Assembly: GCA_964636945.1 (NCBI GenBank)
Contig: CAZWVH010000025.1
Span: 1 to 39,492, forward strand
DNA: 39,492 nucleotides
Origin: CAZADA01 sp964636945
GTDB taxonomy: Bacteria > Pseudomonadota > Alphaproteobacteria > Caulobacterales > Maricaulaceae
Direction: 5' to 3'
The position numbers and the translations under genes are program-made. The notes below the pieces were generated by a model. That model had not been told where the DNA came from and did no database searches. It saw only the letters and a program-made list of their open reading frames with translations. Every line of letters begins with the position of its first letter. Within the stretch, counting starts at the first letter, position 1. Positions 1 through 10,700 of this stretch are shown one piece after another.

Positions 1-42
1 CGCCCTAGCCTGCCGGCCCAGATACGCCAATACAATTGGTGT

Positions 43-192
43 ATGCCCAAGGACAAACCACCATCCACCGCGCCGCATGCGTCGCAAGATAAGCCTGCGG
101 ACAGCCGGGAGGCAAAGCTTGCTGAGGCGCTCCGGCAAAACTTGCGCCGGCGTAAGGCGGCGGACCGACAAAAGTCGTCCGAGCAAACGTGA
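43..192 (+). CDS. Small basic hypothetical protein (49 aa)
   Basis: This is a short frame from ATG at 43 to TGA at 190-192. The product is highly charged: a Lys/Pro/Ser-rich N-terminus, then an amphipathic stretch (LAEALRQNLRRRKAADRQK) that looks like one basic helix. Small proteins with an L..ALR.NL.RRKA pattern are, as I recall, common in alphaproteobacteria, often next to cell-wall genes such as murA; that link comes from memory and cannot be tested here. No strong ribosome binding site is visible. The next gene remnant lies on the opposite strand 14 bases downstream, so this is the last gene of a rightward unit entering from outside the window. Function is unknown. Confidence 0.5.
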   Translation: MPKDKPPSTAPHASQDKPADSREAKLAEALRQNLRRRKAADRQKSSEQT

Positions 193-206
193 CTGGCCAA
201 TTGGCG

Positions 207-566
207 CTATTTTGAAATTGCAACGCGAAACGGACAGACCGGCAGGCCGTCGCCAGTGTAAAGATTGCAGACCGGCGCATCCGCGCAAGCGCATACCTCG
301 TCGGCTTTGCAGACCTGAAAGCTCGATGGCCGCGCAGCCTCAACAACAACAAAATCATCAGAGGCCATCACCACCACGACCCCGTGCTCACCGCTGCGCG
401 CCTCGATGGGCGGATAGCCGTCAGCAGCGTAATTGTCTCCGGCCTGTACAGCGTTCATGACGGCGGCGGCGCGACGGCCCACGGTCACCTTATCTGGCGG
501 ATGAATGTCCGTGAGATCACCGACATCAATGGTCACGGCGGCAGGGGCGCTCACGAACTTGGGCAT
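207..566 (-). pseudogene. Remnant of sialate O-acetylesterase (C-terminal part)
   Basis: The minus-strand frame encodes 119 residues matching the last third of SGNH-type sialate O-acetylesterases, which remove O-acetyl groups from sialic acids or other sugars. Recognisable are AVTIDVGDLTDIHPPDK near residues 10-26, which carries the conserved catalytic D.H (D20/H22 region), then VGRRAA, an F.VC.AD..C..ADA stretch, and the typical C-terminal end CNLYTGDGLPVCPFR. The nucleophile-bearing N-terminal two thirds are absent, because the frame meets the lacI-family gene region. About 25 residues usually found between the ADA and the NLY.xxGLP parts are also missing, so there is an internal deletion. 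It should be inactive. The neighbouring LacI-type regulator probably once controlled it. Confidence 0.72.
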
Positions 567-649
567 CGGCGGCCTTGCCCCGTGATGGGCTTTGCGCCGT
601 GATTGGAGATTTTGCGGGACGCGCCGCCTTGCCCCATTGCCCGGCGCGG

Positions 650-663
650 TGACACCGTGGACA
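650..663. promoter_or_regulatory. Candidate LacI-family operator
   Basis: The 14-mer TGACACCGTGGACA fits the general LacI/GalR operator pattern TGnnAnCGnTnnCA at seven of the eight fixed positions; position 10 is G instead of T. It lies 40 bases before the start of the LacI-family gene, a sensible place for autoregulation. This is a by-eye match to one imperfect site, so support is modest. Confidence 0.35.
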
Positions 664-703
664 TTTCAGTTGCCATCTTTCGAAGCCGTGAGCACCGCCA
701 CCA

Positions 704-1744
704 ATGAGTGACGACACCGCCCTTCCCGCCAAACGCACGGCTGTCACCATCCGAGAGGTGGCGCAAAGGGCTGGCGTGTCCCAAATGACGGTGTCGCGGG
801 TGCTTAACCAACCCGACTTAGTTAAAGCTGAGACCACCCAACGTGTTCAGGACGCCATCAAGGCTCTGAATTATCGGCCAAACTTGATGGCTCGCGGACT
901 GGCGGGCGGCAAGTCACTTTTGATTGGCCTGATTTATCATAACCCGAGCGCGAACTATTTGGGCGAGGTCCTGTTGGGGGCCACCAATGCCTGCAGCGAA
1001 AAGGGTCACCACCTGTTGGTGGAGAATTACGGTCCCGATTTGCTCACCAATCCCACAGACCTGCACAAGCGTATTCACGACAGTGGTGTCGATGGTCTGA
1101 TTGTGTGCCCGCCGCTCGGTGAAAATCTCATCGTGACGAAGGAATTGACCAAGAGCGGCATTCCTTGCGTCTATGTTTCGGCCAAAGGCGCTGACGCCAC
1201 TCATCCTCATGTGGTGGTGGACGAAACTGCAGCGGCCAGTTTGATGACCAATTATTTGATCGACCAGGGTCATCGTAAAATTGGCCTCATCACGGGCGAC
1301 CCAGATCAGCGGTCCAGCCCAGAGCGACAGCGCGGCTTTCAACAGGCAATGCTCGCGCGCGGCCTCACGAAACCACCCGACTATATCGTTGAGGGGGCCT
1401 ACACCTACCGATCAGGAATGGATGGCGCGCAAAAATTGCTGGCGCTGGCCGATCCCCCGACGGCCATATTCGCGAGCAATGACGACATGGCAGCCGGCGT
1501 TATCGCAGCCGTCCAGCAGCTTGGCCTGCAAGTGCCGGGCGACGTCTCGGTGGCCGGATTTGACGACACGTCTCTGGCTCAGACCATTTGGCCCGGCTTA
1601 ACCACCATTCGCCAACCAATTTCCGCCATGGCCCGAACTGCCGTGGCGTTGTTGGAAAAAACCTGTCGTGGTGAAGACAGACAAGAGGCCGTGCTGGAGT
1701 TCTCGCTTGTGAAACGGGAGTCAGTGGCCCCACCATCGCGATAG
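704..1744 (+). CDS. LacI-family transcriptional regulator
   Basis: The 346-residue length is normal for LacI/GalR repressors. Residues 14-34 form the helix-turn-helix (VTIREVAQRAGVSQMTVSRVL). The hinge helix follows with YRPNLMARGLAGGK at 57-70, including the Leu that inserts into the minor groove. The rest is a periplasmic-binding-protein-like effector domain, with SNDDMAAGVI and GDVSVAGFDD signatures near the C-terminal lobe. Family members bind a sugar or nucleoside and release DNA. The target is unknown; the sialate O-acetylesterase remnant upstream and divergent suggests an old carbohydrate regulon. It reads in the same direction as the biosynthetic operon, but about 90 bases and a separate ribosome binding site precede the next gene. 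It could therefore have been co-opted for that locus, which is speculation. Confidence 0.92.
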   Translation: MSDDTALPAKRTAVTIREVAQRAGVSQMTVSRVLNQPDLVKAETTQRVQDAIKALNYRPNLMARGLAGGKSLLIGLIYHNPSANYLGEVLLGATNACSEKGHHLLVENYGPDLLTNPTDLHKRIHDSGVDGLIVCPPLGENLIVTKELTKSGIPCVYVSAKGADATHPHVVVDETAAASLMTNYLIDQGHRKIGLITGDPDQRSSPERQRGFQQAMLARGLTKPPDYIVEGAYTYRSGMDGAQKLLALADPPTAIFASNDDMAAGVIAAVQQLGLQVPGDVSVAGFDDTSLAQTIWPGLTTIRQPISAMARTAVALLEKTCRGEDRQEAVLEFSLVKRESVAPPSR

Positions 1745-1816
1745 TCATTTCTCGGCAAGCCTCGCTTGTGTTCTCCGCTGCATTGGCTAGAGGGATGCAA
1801 GCTAAATTATCCCACA

Positions 1817-1828
1817 CTCATAAATGAG
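1817..1828. repeat. Short perfect inverted repeat before methyltransferase gene
   Basis: The sequence CTCATAAATGAG is a perfect 5-bp inverted repeat around AA. Its right arm runs into the ribosome binding site (GAGGA) of the methyltransferase gene that starts at 1837. It could be a protein-binding half-site pair or a weak hairpin that masks translation start; chance is also possible at this length. Confidence 0.25.
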
Positions 1829-1836
1829 GATCGCGG

Positions 1837-2649
1837 ATGCGCCGCTTGGATCGCCTCCTGTCACGCACGCCTCTCGGCGCTATGGCCCGACATGCGCCAT
1901 TCGTCCAGGCCGCATACGCCAGGGTCATTTTGCCCCGGCCTTCCATGATCAATTGCTTTGATGGCTGTTACGACAGTTATGAGGAAGCCGTTGAGAGAAT
2001 TTCCGATGACAAACGCCAAGGCTGGGATGATGATCACCTCGCCAAAATGCTGGCTGAGGGCGATCCAATCACCATCCCTTCGCTCTACCCCAGTTACTTT
2101 TGGCTGGAGCAACTGCTGGGTCCTCGTTCCCATGTGATCGATTGGGGCGGCGGCGTGGGCCACACCTATTACGAGTATGTGAAACGGACTCGCCTTTATC
2201 GCGAATTCGATTGGACCATAGTGGAGATGCCGGCCATCGCCGCAGCCGGCCAACGCTTGGCCGCCGATCGTGCAGAACAGCGGCTACGGTTCGATACAGA
2301 GTTGCGGCCGGTCGAAGCAAACGAAATCATGTTTTCAAATGGCGCCGTCCAATACATGTCGCCTGATATTTTCAATGTTCATCAGATTGCCCAAGCCGGA
2401 TATGCATCGATTATCCTGAACAAGGTCCCGCTCATCAACGGACGGGAGTTTTGGACCCTCCAGAATTTAGGCAACGTCCTATGCCCCTATCGCGTATTCA
2501 ATCGATCCGACTTTATTTCCGCATTTGAACAAAATGGGTACCAATTGCTGGATGAATGGCCAGTACTGGAAATTCAGATCGATTTTCCATTCTACCCCGA
2601 TCGAGCGATCAAGGCGCTGAGCGGGCTGGTGTTCGAGCGTAAGCATTGA
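1837..2649 (+). CDS. Putative methyltransferase, TIGR04325 / LIC12133 type
   Basis: The 270-residue protein has an SAM-binding motif I at residues 100-110 (VIDWGGGVGHT). It is followed by W127-T-I-V-E130-M-P, the family's W.V.E.P acidic loop, and FSNGAVQYM, matching the family's G.LQY motif. These signatures fit the TIGR04325 putative methyltransferases, which are often found in polysaccharide and O-antigen loci; substrates are mostly unknown. The start is set by TGAGGA six bases upstream of ATG 1837. It precedes the NRPS operon by about 170 bases, with a promoter-like element in between, so it is probably a separate transcription unit. It might methylate the peptide product or a sugar made with the flippase and glycosyltransferase further downstream. 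Enzyme class is fairly secure, substrate is not. Confidence 0.8.
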   Translation: MRRLDRLLSRTPLGAMARHAPFVQAAYARVILPRPSMINCFDGCYDSYEEAVERISDDKRQGWDDDHLAKMLAEGDPITIPSLYPSYFWLEQLLGPRSHVIDWGGGVGHTYYEYVKRTRLYREFDWTIVEMPAIAAAGQRLAADRAEQRLRFDTELRPVEANEIMFSNGAVQYMSPDIFNVHQIAQAGYASIILNKVPLINGREFWTLQNLGNVLCPYRVFNRSDFISAFEQNGYQLLDEWPVLEIQIDFPFYPDRAIKALSGLVFERKH

Positions 2650-2779
2650 GACCCAATACATCGTCCCCGTGGGCGCTCCATGGTCCAGCGTCATGCTGGC
2701 GGGCGTGCATCAGCATTGACGGTGCTACCTGTTGTGCGTACGCATAATTCGGGGCCGCAGCGGCGCGCAAAGAGGCGCG

Positions 2780-2810
2780 ATGACGCCTAAAAAAGTAACA
2801 CAACTATAAT
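2780..2810 (+). promoter_or_regulatory. Candidate sigma-70 promoter of the NRPS-PKS operon
   Basis: A perfect TATAAT lies at 2805-2810. About 18-19 bases upstream sits ATGACG at 2780-2785, which shares the TGAC core of the -35 consensus. The surroundings are locally AT-rich within a GC-rich window. A transcript starting 6-8 bases after the -10 box would begin around 2817, only a few bases before the GTG codon at 2822, giving a nearly leaderless mRNA. It also argues against the in-frame TTG at 2810 as the start codon. Confidence 0.45.
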
Positions 2811-2821
2811 TGGGGGGTGGG

Positions 2822-4714
2822 GTGTCCATTGTAGGAGCCATTGACCGAGTCTCCATAAACAGACCGAGCGCCACTGCACTGTTGCAAGGCGCACGGACGA
2901 TGGATTTCACCAGGCTTATCGACTATTCCCATCGTGTCGCCAGCGCGCTCCGATTGAGCGGCGTCAAACCCGGTTGTGTGGTTGGCGTCTATGGTTCTCG
3001 CTCAATTGACTCCATTGTTGCACAACTTGGCGTGCTGCGCGCCGGAGCGATTATTCTCAATCTCGATCCCAATTTGCCTGACGAGCGATTACGGTATTTG
3101 ATCGCCGACACCAGCCCAACAGTCCTGATAACGCCTGACGAAACCGATCAATCGGCGGCAGAGACAAGGCTGGGTCTTTCGTCGATCTCCATCGCATCCT
3201 GCTTGGAGCGGCCCGCCAATGCAGCGCCGCATACTGAACCCGTCGATGCGGCGGGTGACGTGGCGTGTATCATGTATACCTCCGGGTCCACAGGCGCGCC
3301 GAAGGGCGTCCGCTTGGCGCACCAGGGGATATTGCGACTGGCCGCGCCCAATGACACGCTGCAGCTCGGGCCACAAACAGTGTTTCTCCATGCTGCGCCA
3401 TTGGCGTTCGACGCGCATTTGTTGGAGGTGTGGTGTACGTTGGCCAGTGGCGGCGCCGTGGCGATTTTACCCGACCCCGTGCCTTCTCTGGCTCAAATCG
3501 GCGACGTGATCGCTCAGCATAACGTGAACACTGCCTGGCTCACGGCGGGCGTGTTTCATTTGATGATTGACGAAAATCTCGAAGGTCTGAAGCCATTGCG
3601 TGTGCTGGCGGCAGGAGGAGATGTGCTCTCGCCACGCCATGTGGGCCAATTGTTAGACGCCCATCCTCATATTCGGCTGGTGAACGGATATGGCCCCACT
3701 GAGAACAGTATTTTCACCACATGCCATGTGATTGAACGCGCCGATGTATCACCTGACGCAACGATCCCGATTGGCAAGGCGGTGCGTGGCACGACGCTCC
3801 ATGTTCTCGATGAACATATGCGCCCCGTTCCTGATGGCCAGCTGGGCCAATTGTGCGTGACGGGCGAAGGCGTCGCGCAAGGCTATCACAATCAAACTCA
3901 ACTCACTGACCCAGTCTTTGTCAGCGACCCGTTTGATCCGTCAGGTCGCGGCCGGATGTACCTAACCGGCGATGTCGTGCGCCGCCGGCCGGATGGCGTG
4001 GTGGAGTTTAAGGGGCGCAATGATCGTCAGATCAAGATCGACGGCAAACGTCTCGAACTGGATGAAGTGGAGAATCTGCTGCGCCAAGATCGCCGCGTGG
4101 GTGATGCAGCCGTTATTAGCGTTGAGGCGTCGAACGGCAAAAAGCGGCTGGCCGCCTATGTGACGCCGGCGCAGGATTGCCACACGCGGGACTTTGGTGA
4201 GCTGCGCGCGGATATTTTACGCGCATTCCGAGATCGCGCCGAATTACACATGGTTCCAGCGGCGCTGACCGTTATGGCTGCCTTTCCGCTGACCAGCTCT
4301 GGGAAAATTAACCGACGGTCTTTGCCCCTGCCCGCTGAACTTCAGCGCCCCGCCCAAACCGAACAAAGCTCAAACGCAACAATCGCATCAGGCGATTTTG
4401 AAGCCGTGGTCGCCGATGTATGGGCGAATGTCCTGGATCGCGCGCAAGTCGATCGCCAAACGCGCTTTTTTGACTTGGGCGGCACATCCATGGACGCCAT
4501 GCGCGTCCATGCCGAACTGTGCAAACGTCTCGATCAATCAATCCCAATTTCAGTACTGTTCGACTGCGCCACCATTGCTCAGTTTGGGGCGTATCTGAGG
4601 GGAGATTCGGTCACGTCAACCACCAGATCGCAATCCCAATCAAGAGGCGCCCGCCAAGCGAGCGCCATGCAACGACTGCGCGAACGGCGACTAGAACAGA
4701 GGTCTTCGCAATGA
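2822..4714 (+). CDS. NRPS loading protein: adenylation and peptidyl carrier domains (A-PCP)
   Basis: About 630 residues carry one adenylation domain and one carrier domain. The A core motifs are all present: A3 YTSGSTGAPKGV, A5 NGYGPTEN, A7 YLTGD, A8 GRNDRQIKIDGKR and A10 SSGKINRR with its lysine. The PCP motif is FFDLGGTSMD with the phosphopantetheine serine at about residue 556. Aligned by eye to PheA, the specificity residues read D-A-L-W-L-A-G-I-F-K, resembling codes for branched aliphatic residues such as valine. There is no condensation domain, so it should load the first amino acid. After the PCP a basic tail (RGARQASAMQRLRERR) may dock onto the next protein. The stop overlaps the next start as ATGA. 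GTG 2822 is chosen; an in-frame TTG lies at 2810 inside the likely -10 box. Confidence 0.9.
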   Translation: MSIVGAIDRVSINRPSATALLQGARTMDFTRLIDYSHRVASALRLSGVKPGCVVGVYGSRSIDSIVAQLGVLRAGAIILNLDPNLPDERLRYLIADTSPTVLITPDETDQSAAETRLGLSSISIASCLERPANAAPHTEPVDAAGDVACIMYTSGSTGAPKGVRLAHQGILRLAAPNDTLQLGPQTVFLHAAPLAFDAHLLEVWCTLASGGAVAILPDPVPSLAQIGDVIAQHNVNTAWLTAGVFHLMIDENLEGLKPLRVLAAGGDVLSPRHVGQLLDAHPHIRLVNGYGPTENSIFTTCHVIERADVSPDATIPIGKAVRGTTLHVLDEHMRPVPDGQLGQLCVTGEGVAQGYHNQTQLTDPVFVSDPFDPSGRGRMYLTGDVVRRRPDGVVEFKGRNDRQIKIDGKRLELDEVENLLRQDRRVGDAAVISVEASNGKKRLAAYVTPAQDCHTRDFGELRADILRAFRDRAELHMVPAALTVMAAFPLTSSGKINRRSLPLPAELQRPAQTEQSSNATIASGDFEAVVADVWANVLDRAQVDRQTRFFDLGGTSMDAMRVHAELCKRLDQSIPISVLFDCATIAQFGAYLRGDSVTSTTRSQSQSRGARQASAMQRLRERRLEQRSSQ

Positions 4715-7700
4715 CTGTCCAACGCGATGCGTCTCAATCGCTCCCTTCGGACGCTGTCGCCATAGTGGGCATGGCCGGCAAGTTTCCCGGCGCACCTGAC
4801 ATTGGCGCGTTCTGGCGCAACCAATTGGATGGTCGGGTCACCATTTCGCATTTTTCCGACGAGGAATTGGACGACTCCTTTGACGACGCCACGCGCTCCG
4901 ACCCCAATTTCGTCAAGGCGCGCTCGGTCCTTGATGACGCCGACAAATTCGACGCCGCTTTTTTCGCCATGTACGCGCGTGAAGCCGCGCTAACCGACCC
5001 CCAGCACCGTGTATTTTTGGAAGTGTGTTGGCACGCCCTGGAAAATGGTGGCTGTGACCCCAACGCTTTTGACGGCTCCATCGGTGTGTTCGGCGGCTCC
5101 AGCATGCCGACATATCTGATGAACAACCAGTTCGCTGACCGAGCGGCGGCGGCCAACTTTGCCAGCCATTATCAGGTGGGCGAGTATGACAAGCTGGTGG
5201 GATCGCTGCCCGACGCGCTGTGCACGCGGGTTGCTTATAAACTGAATCTGCGCGGCCCGGCGATGACGCTGCAAACCGCCTGCTCCACCTCCCTGTTGGC
5301 AGTGAGCCAGGCGTGCCAATCACTGTTGTTATATCAGTGTGACGCGGCCCTGGCTGGCGGAGTGTCGATCACCTTCCCACAAAGGCGGGGTTATTTGTCG
5401 CTCGATGGCGGACTGGCCTCGCGCGACGGCGTGGTGCGTCCGTTCGATAAGGACGCCTCAGGCACGGTGTTTGGTCATGGCGCGGCGGCGGTATTGCTCA
5501 AACGGCTGGAAGACGCGGTGGCCGACGGCGATCGGGTCTATGCGATCATTCGCGGCTCGGGCGTCAATAATGACGGCGCGCAAAAGGTCAGCTTTACCGG
5601 CCCGAGCGCCCAAGGTCAGGCCGACGCCATAGCGCAAGCCTACGCCGTGGCGGATGTAGAACCGCGCACGGTGGGCTTTGTGGAAACCCACGGCACCGCG
5701 ACGCCGCTGGGTGATCCCATTGAATTTGCAGGATTGGTGGATGTGTTCGGCCAAGAGGGCGACTGCGTCTTGGGTTCAGGCAAGGCCACGGTGGGCCATC
5801 TCGACGCGGCGGCCGGCGTGACCGGGCTCATCCGCGCGGCCATGGCGCTGCACAGCGAGACCATCCCGCCAATGGTGAACTTCACCGCTCCCAACCCACG
5901 CATGGACTTGGAGCACAGCCCGTTCCGGATCGTCGCTGACGCCACCGCCTGGCCGCGCAGCGCGCAACCCAGACGGGCCGGTGTAAGTTCCTTTGGCGTG
6001 GGCGGCACCAATGTGCATGTGGTGCTGGAAGAAACGCCCTCAGCCTGCATTGCGCCCGCCAAACGCGATGATGACGGCCGCATTCACGTGCTCCCAATGT
6101 CGGCGCATTCAGAACCAATTTTGGTTCAGGCCGCCCATGACTTGGCCGAGGCCTTGGAGCGCGATTCCGATTTGGCGCTCGCGGCCACCGCCAATACGCT
6201 GCAGCACAGCCGCGCGCGCTTTGTCCATCGCGCAACCATCGCCGCCCAAACGCGCGCAGAGGCGATCGCCGCCCTGCGCGATATTTCCTCCAGCCAAACC
6301 GCGGCCAATGACGATCAATCCGCACCGCCCGTCGTGTTCATGTTTCCCGGGCAAGGCGCGCAATATCCGGGCATGGGGTTGCCGCTCTATCAGCACGAGC
6401 CAGTCTTTCGCGACTGGATCGATCGCGGCGCCGAAATCCTGAAATCCCCGCTGGGCCTGGATTTGCGAGATCTGTTGCACTCTGAACCGCCAGCCGACGA
6501 AGACACCCCTCACCCCATTCGGTCCACCGTGTACGCCCAACCGGCCTTGTTCCTCACCCAGTATGCCCTGGCGCAAACCTGGATGTCCTATGGCGTGACG
6601 CCATCAGCCATGATTGGCCACAGTGTGGGTGAGTTGGTGGCCGCCAGCCTGGCCGATGTGATCGCCTTTGACGATGCTCTGCAATTGGTGGCTGCGCGCG
6701 CCGAACTCATGCAATCCGCACCCGCTGGCGCCATGGTCAGTGTACGCGCTGACACTGAGACGGTGACTGCGCTTACTGATGGCTCAGGCATGGATTTGGC
6801 GGCGGTCAACGCCCCCAATCTCTGCGTGGTTGCGGGCCCGTTCGACGCCGCGGACGCCTTTGAGAAACGACTGGACCAAGCCGGTGTCGCCCACCGGCGA
6901 CTGCACACCTCTCATGCCTTTCATTCCTCCATGATGGATCCCGTTGTCGATGCTCTTCGCGAACGCGCCGCCGCGTTTCGGTATGGGCCAGCGCAATTGC
7001 GTTATGTTTCTTGCGTGACCGGGGATTGGGCCGGCGCCGACGCTGGCGCCTCAGGCGAATATTGGGCGCGCCATTGCCGCGAGCCCGTTCGCTTCCAAGC
7101 CGCGTTGGAAACCGTGACGGCAGAGGGCCGTCCTGCGTTGCTCGAAGTGGGTCCGGGCCGCACGCTCGCCACCTTTGCCGCTCAAGGTCTCGACCGCAAA
7201 CGCTATGCCGGTGTGGTCACGTCCATGCCCGACTTTGCGGACCGGTTGAACGACCGCAAGATGTTTGCCGAGGCCGTTGGCCGGTTGTGGACCTTGGGCA
7301 TTGAGCCCGACTGGGCCAAACTGGCCCCCGGCGCTCGTGTTGTCGCTGCCTTGCCCAACTACCCGTTTGCGCGCGAGCGCCATTGGATCGACGCCCCTCC
7401 GCGCAGCGCCGTTATGCCGTCAGTCTTGACTGCGCCCAATCTCCCGTTGTCTGGGGATCAGAACATGCCCGCGAATCAGTCTCCCGCTTCATCCGCTGCG
7501 CCCATGGATAAGCCCGATCAGTTGATCGCGCTCATCGCGGGATTGCTCCAGGAGTTATCCGGCCAAGAGGTGTCTGCCAGCGACGCGGACGCGACATTCT
7601 TGGAGCTGGGCTTTGACTCCCTGTTTCTGGGCCAGGTCGCTCAACGCGTGAAGCGCGACTATGCTATCGACGTCACCTTCCGCCAATTGCTCAGCACGTA

Positions 7701-10700
7701 TCCCACCATCCGCAAGCTCGCAGAGATGATGGATGAACACGTGCCAGCCGATCATCCCAAATTGTCGGTCGCAGCGGCCACTGGCGCTGCGCACGCCATG
7801 CCGGAACTGAGCGCCCTTGCCCAGCTCCCGCCCGGGGCGTCAGGCGACGCCATGGCGCTATTCCAACAGCACCAAGCAGCGATGCAGAACCTCTTCGCCC
7901 AACAGCTGCGAGCGCTGCAAGGCGGTGGAACGCCCACTGGCCCAATCGGTTCAGCTGCGCCTGCCCTTGAGCCCTTTTCCATTGATGGCCCCGAGGCTGC
8001 CCAACGCGATCGCTTCCGCATGTTCAAGAAGGGCGGAGCTGACGCCGATGCGGTCACGCCCAAACAGCAGGCGTTTTTGGATGATTTGTGCCGCAGCATC
8101 TCCAAACGCATGGCCAAATCCAAGGCCTATGTGGCCAAACACCGTCGCGTTCTTGCTGATCCGCGCACCGCCGCAGGCTTCCGGCCTGAATGGAAAGAAG
8201 CGGTCTTCCCCATTGTGTTCGACAAAGCCAAGGGATCGCGGATTTGGGACGTGGACGGCAATGAGTTTGTCGATTTGGTCAATGGCTATGGTCAGACCTT
8301 TTTCGGGCATAATCCTAACTTTGTGATCAAAGCCCTGCGTGCGCAGGAAGATCGCGGCTTTCCCATTGGACCGCAAAGCAATCTCACCGGCGAGGTGGCC
8401 GAACGCCTCTCGCGCATGGTGGGCATGGAACGCGTGACGTTCTGCAATACCGGTTCAGAAGCGGTGATGGCGGCCATGCGCGTGGCGCGCACCGTCACCG
8501 GCCGCGAGGTGATCGTTGTGTTTGCCAACGATTATCACGGCCAATTCGACGAAGTGCTGGTGAAAGCCCAGCGCTATGGCGTGCCGCCGGTGGCCATGCC
8601 CATCGCCCCTGGCATTCCTCGCTCGTCGCTGTCGAACATGGTGGTGCTGCCCTATGGCGCGCCTGAGAGTCTCGACTGGATCCGGCGCAGCATGGACCAC
8701 ATCGCCGCCGTGATTGTGGAGCCGGTGCAAAGCCGCCACCCCGAGTTGCAGCCTGTGGAATTTCTCAAATCTTTACGCGAAATGACCAGTGAAGGCGGGG
8801 CGGCCATGGTGATGGACGAGATTGTCACCGGTTTTCGCACCCACCCCGCCGGCGCCCAGCACCTATTTGGCGTCAAAGGCGACATGGCCACATATGGCAA
8901 AGTCCTTGGCGGCGGCATGCCCATTGGCGTGCTGGCTGGCGATGCGCGGTTCATGGACGCGCTGGACGGCGGCGACTGGCACTATGGCGACGTTTCCGTG
9001 CCTGAAGTGGCGCCCACCTTCTTTGCTGGAACATTTGTGCGCCATCCACTGGTGCTCGCCGCAGCGCTGGCGGTCTTGAAAAAGCTGGAGGCAGAGGGGC
9101 CCGCTTTGCAGGAACGCCTGACCCAGCGGACGTCTGCCTTGGTAGACCAACTCAATGGATTGTTCGCAGAGCGCGAGCTGAGCCTCAAGACCAAAACATT
9201 CTCAAGCTGGTTCATCACCGATGTCTCAGTGGAAGGGCCATTGGCCGCGTCCTTATTCGTGGCCCTGCGCCAACTCGGCGTGAATTTGCAGGACGGCTTT
9301 CCCTGTTTCTTGACCACGGAACACTCCGAGGCCGATTGCCAGCACATCGTGAAATCCTTCGGCATAGCATTGGATATGCTAGAGGAAGGCGAGATTATAC
9401 GTCCCGGTGCGGCGCGTGAAACGCTCACCCACGGCGGACCGACCGAAACCACGCTGAGCCAGCCTCAACAAGAGATTTGGTTGGCGGCGCAAATGGGCGA
9501 TATGGCGTCATGCGCGTTCAACGAGTCGGTGACCTTGCGCCTCCACGGCCATATCGACCACTCCGCGCTCAGCGAGGCTCTCAACGATGTGGTTGCCCGC
9601 CACGACGCCTTGCGCGCGCACTTTTCTCGCACCGGTGAGCAAATGCACGTCTTGCCGGCGCTTTCCATGGATTTGCCCCATCACATGTTCAGGGGCGACA
9701 GCGAGAAACAACTGAAGTCCTTCATCGCCGATGACGCCCGCACACCGTTTGATCTGGTCAACGGACCCTTGGTGCGCGCTGCGTTGTTGTCGTTGGCGGA
9801 CGACGAACATGCGCTGATCTTCAGCGCCCATCACATCATCTGCGATGGCTGGTCCATGGGCATCATTCTAAAGGACCTTGAACACGCATATCGCCAGCGC
9901 AAAGCCGGTTCAGCGTCCTCATTCGACACCCCGGCGGCGTCATTTGCCGCGCATGCCGGAACACCAATCGACAATGCTCAGGACATGAAGTTCTGGCGGG
10001 ACCAATTTCAAACCATCCCTGATTTGCCCGAACTGCCGACAGACCGCCTGAGGCCTGCACACAAAGCCTATGCCGGCGCATCCTACACACACCATTTGTC
10101 CGAAGACCTTTATCGGTCTGTGAAGTCCGCGGGCTCCAAATTGGGCGCCAGCCTGTTCACCACTTTGTTCAGCGCATTTCAAATCATGGTGGGCAAGCTC
10201 TCAAACGCCAACGATGTGGTGGTGGGCGTACCCATCGCTGGACAAAGCATGTTGGACGAGCCGTCGCTTGTTGGCCATGCGGTCAACTTTTTGCCGATCC
10301 GATGCGCGTTTTCGACCAATGATAGTTTGGGGGCTCACTTGATGCGCGCCCAGGAATGCGTGCTCGATGCATTGGAGCACCAGAACGTCACCTATGCTGA
10401 GCTTGTGCGCGAGCTAGGCGTGAAGCGCCCGCCCAACCGACAGCCGCTCACAGAAATCCAGTTTAACCTGGAGAAGGCCGCGGTGAACGACGACTTTGCG
10501 GGTGTGGGCGCAACGCTGTCCAATAACGCTAAAGCGGCCGTGCATTTCGACGCATTCTTCAACGTGACCGAAACGCCAGCTGGCTTGCGCATCGACGTAG
10601 ACTATTCCACCGAGCTGTTCGACGAAGCGACGATTGAACGCTGGATCGGCAATTATGGCCAGGTGCTGCTCGCCATTGTGAGCAACGCCGACCAATCCAT

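Noticed and set aside
4519..4710. Upstream extension of the megasynthase frame
   Set aside because: It overlaps the carrier domain of the loader gene in another frame; ATG 4711 gives the ATGA coupling and the normal KS N-terminus.
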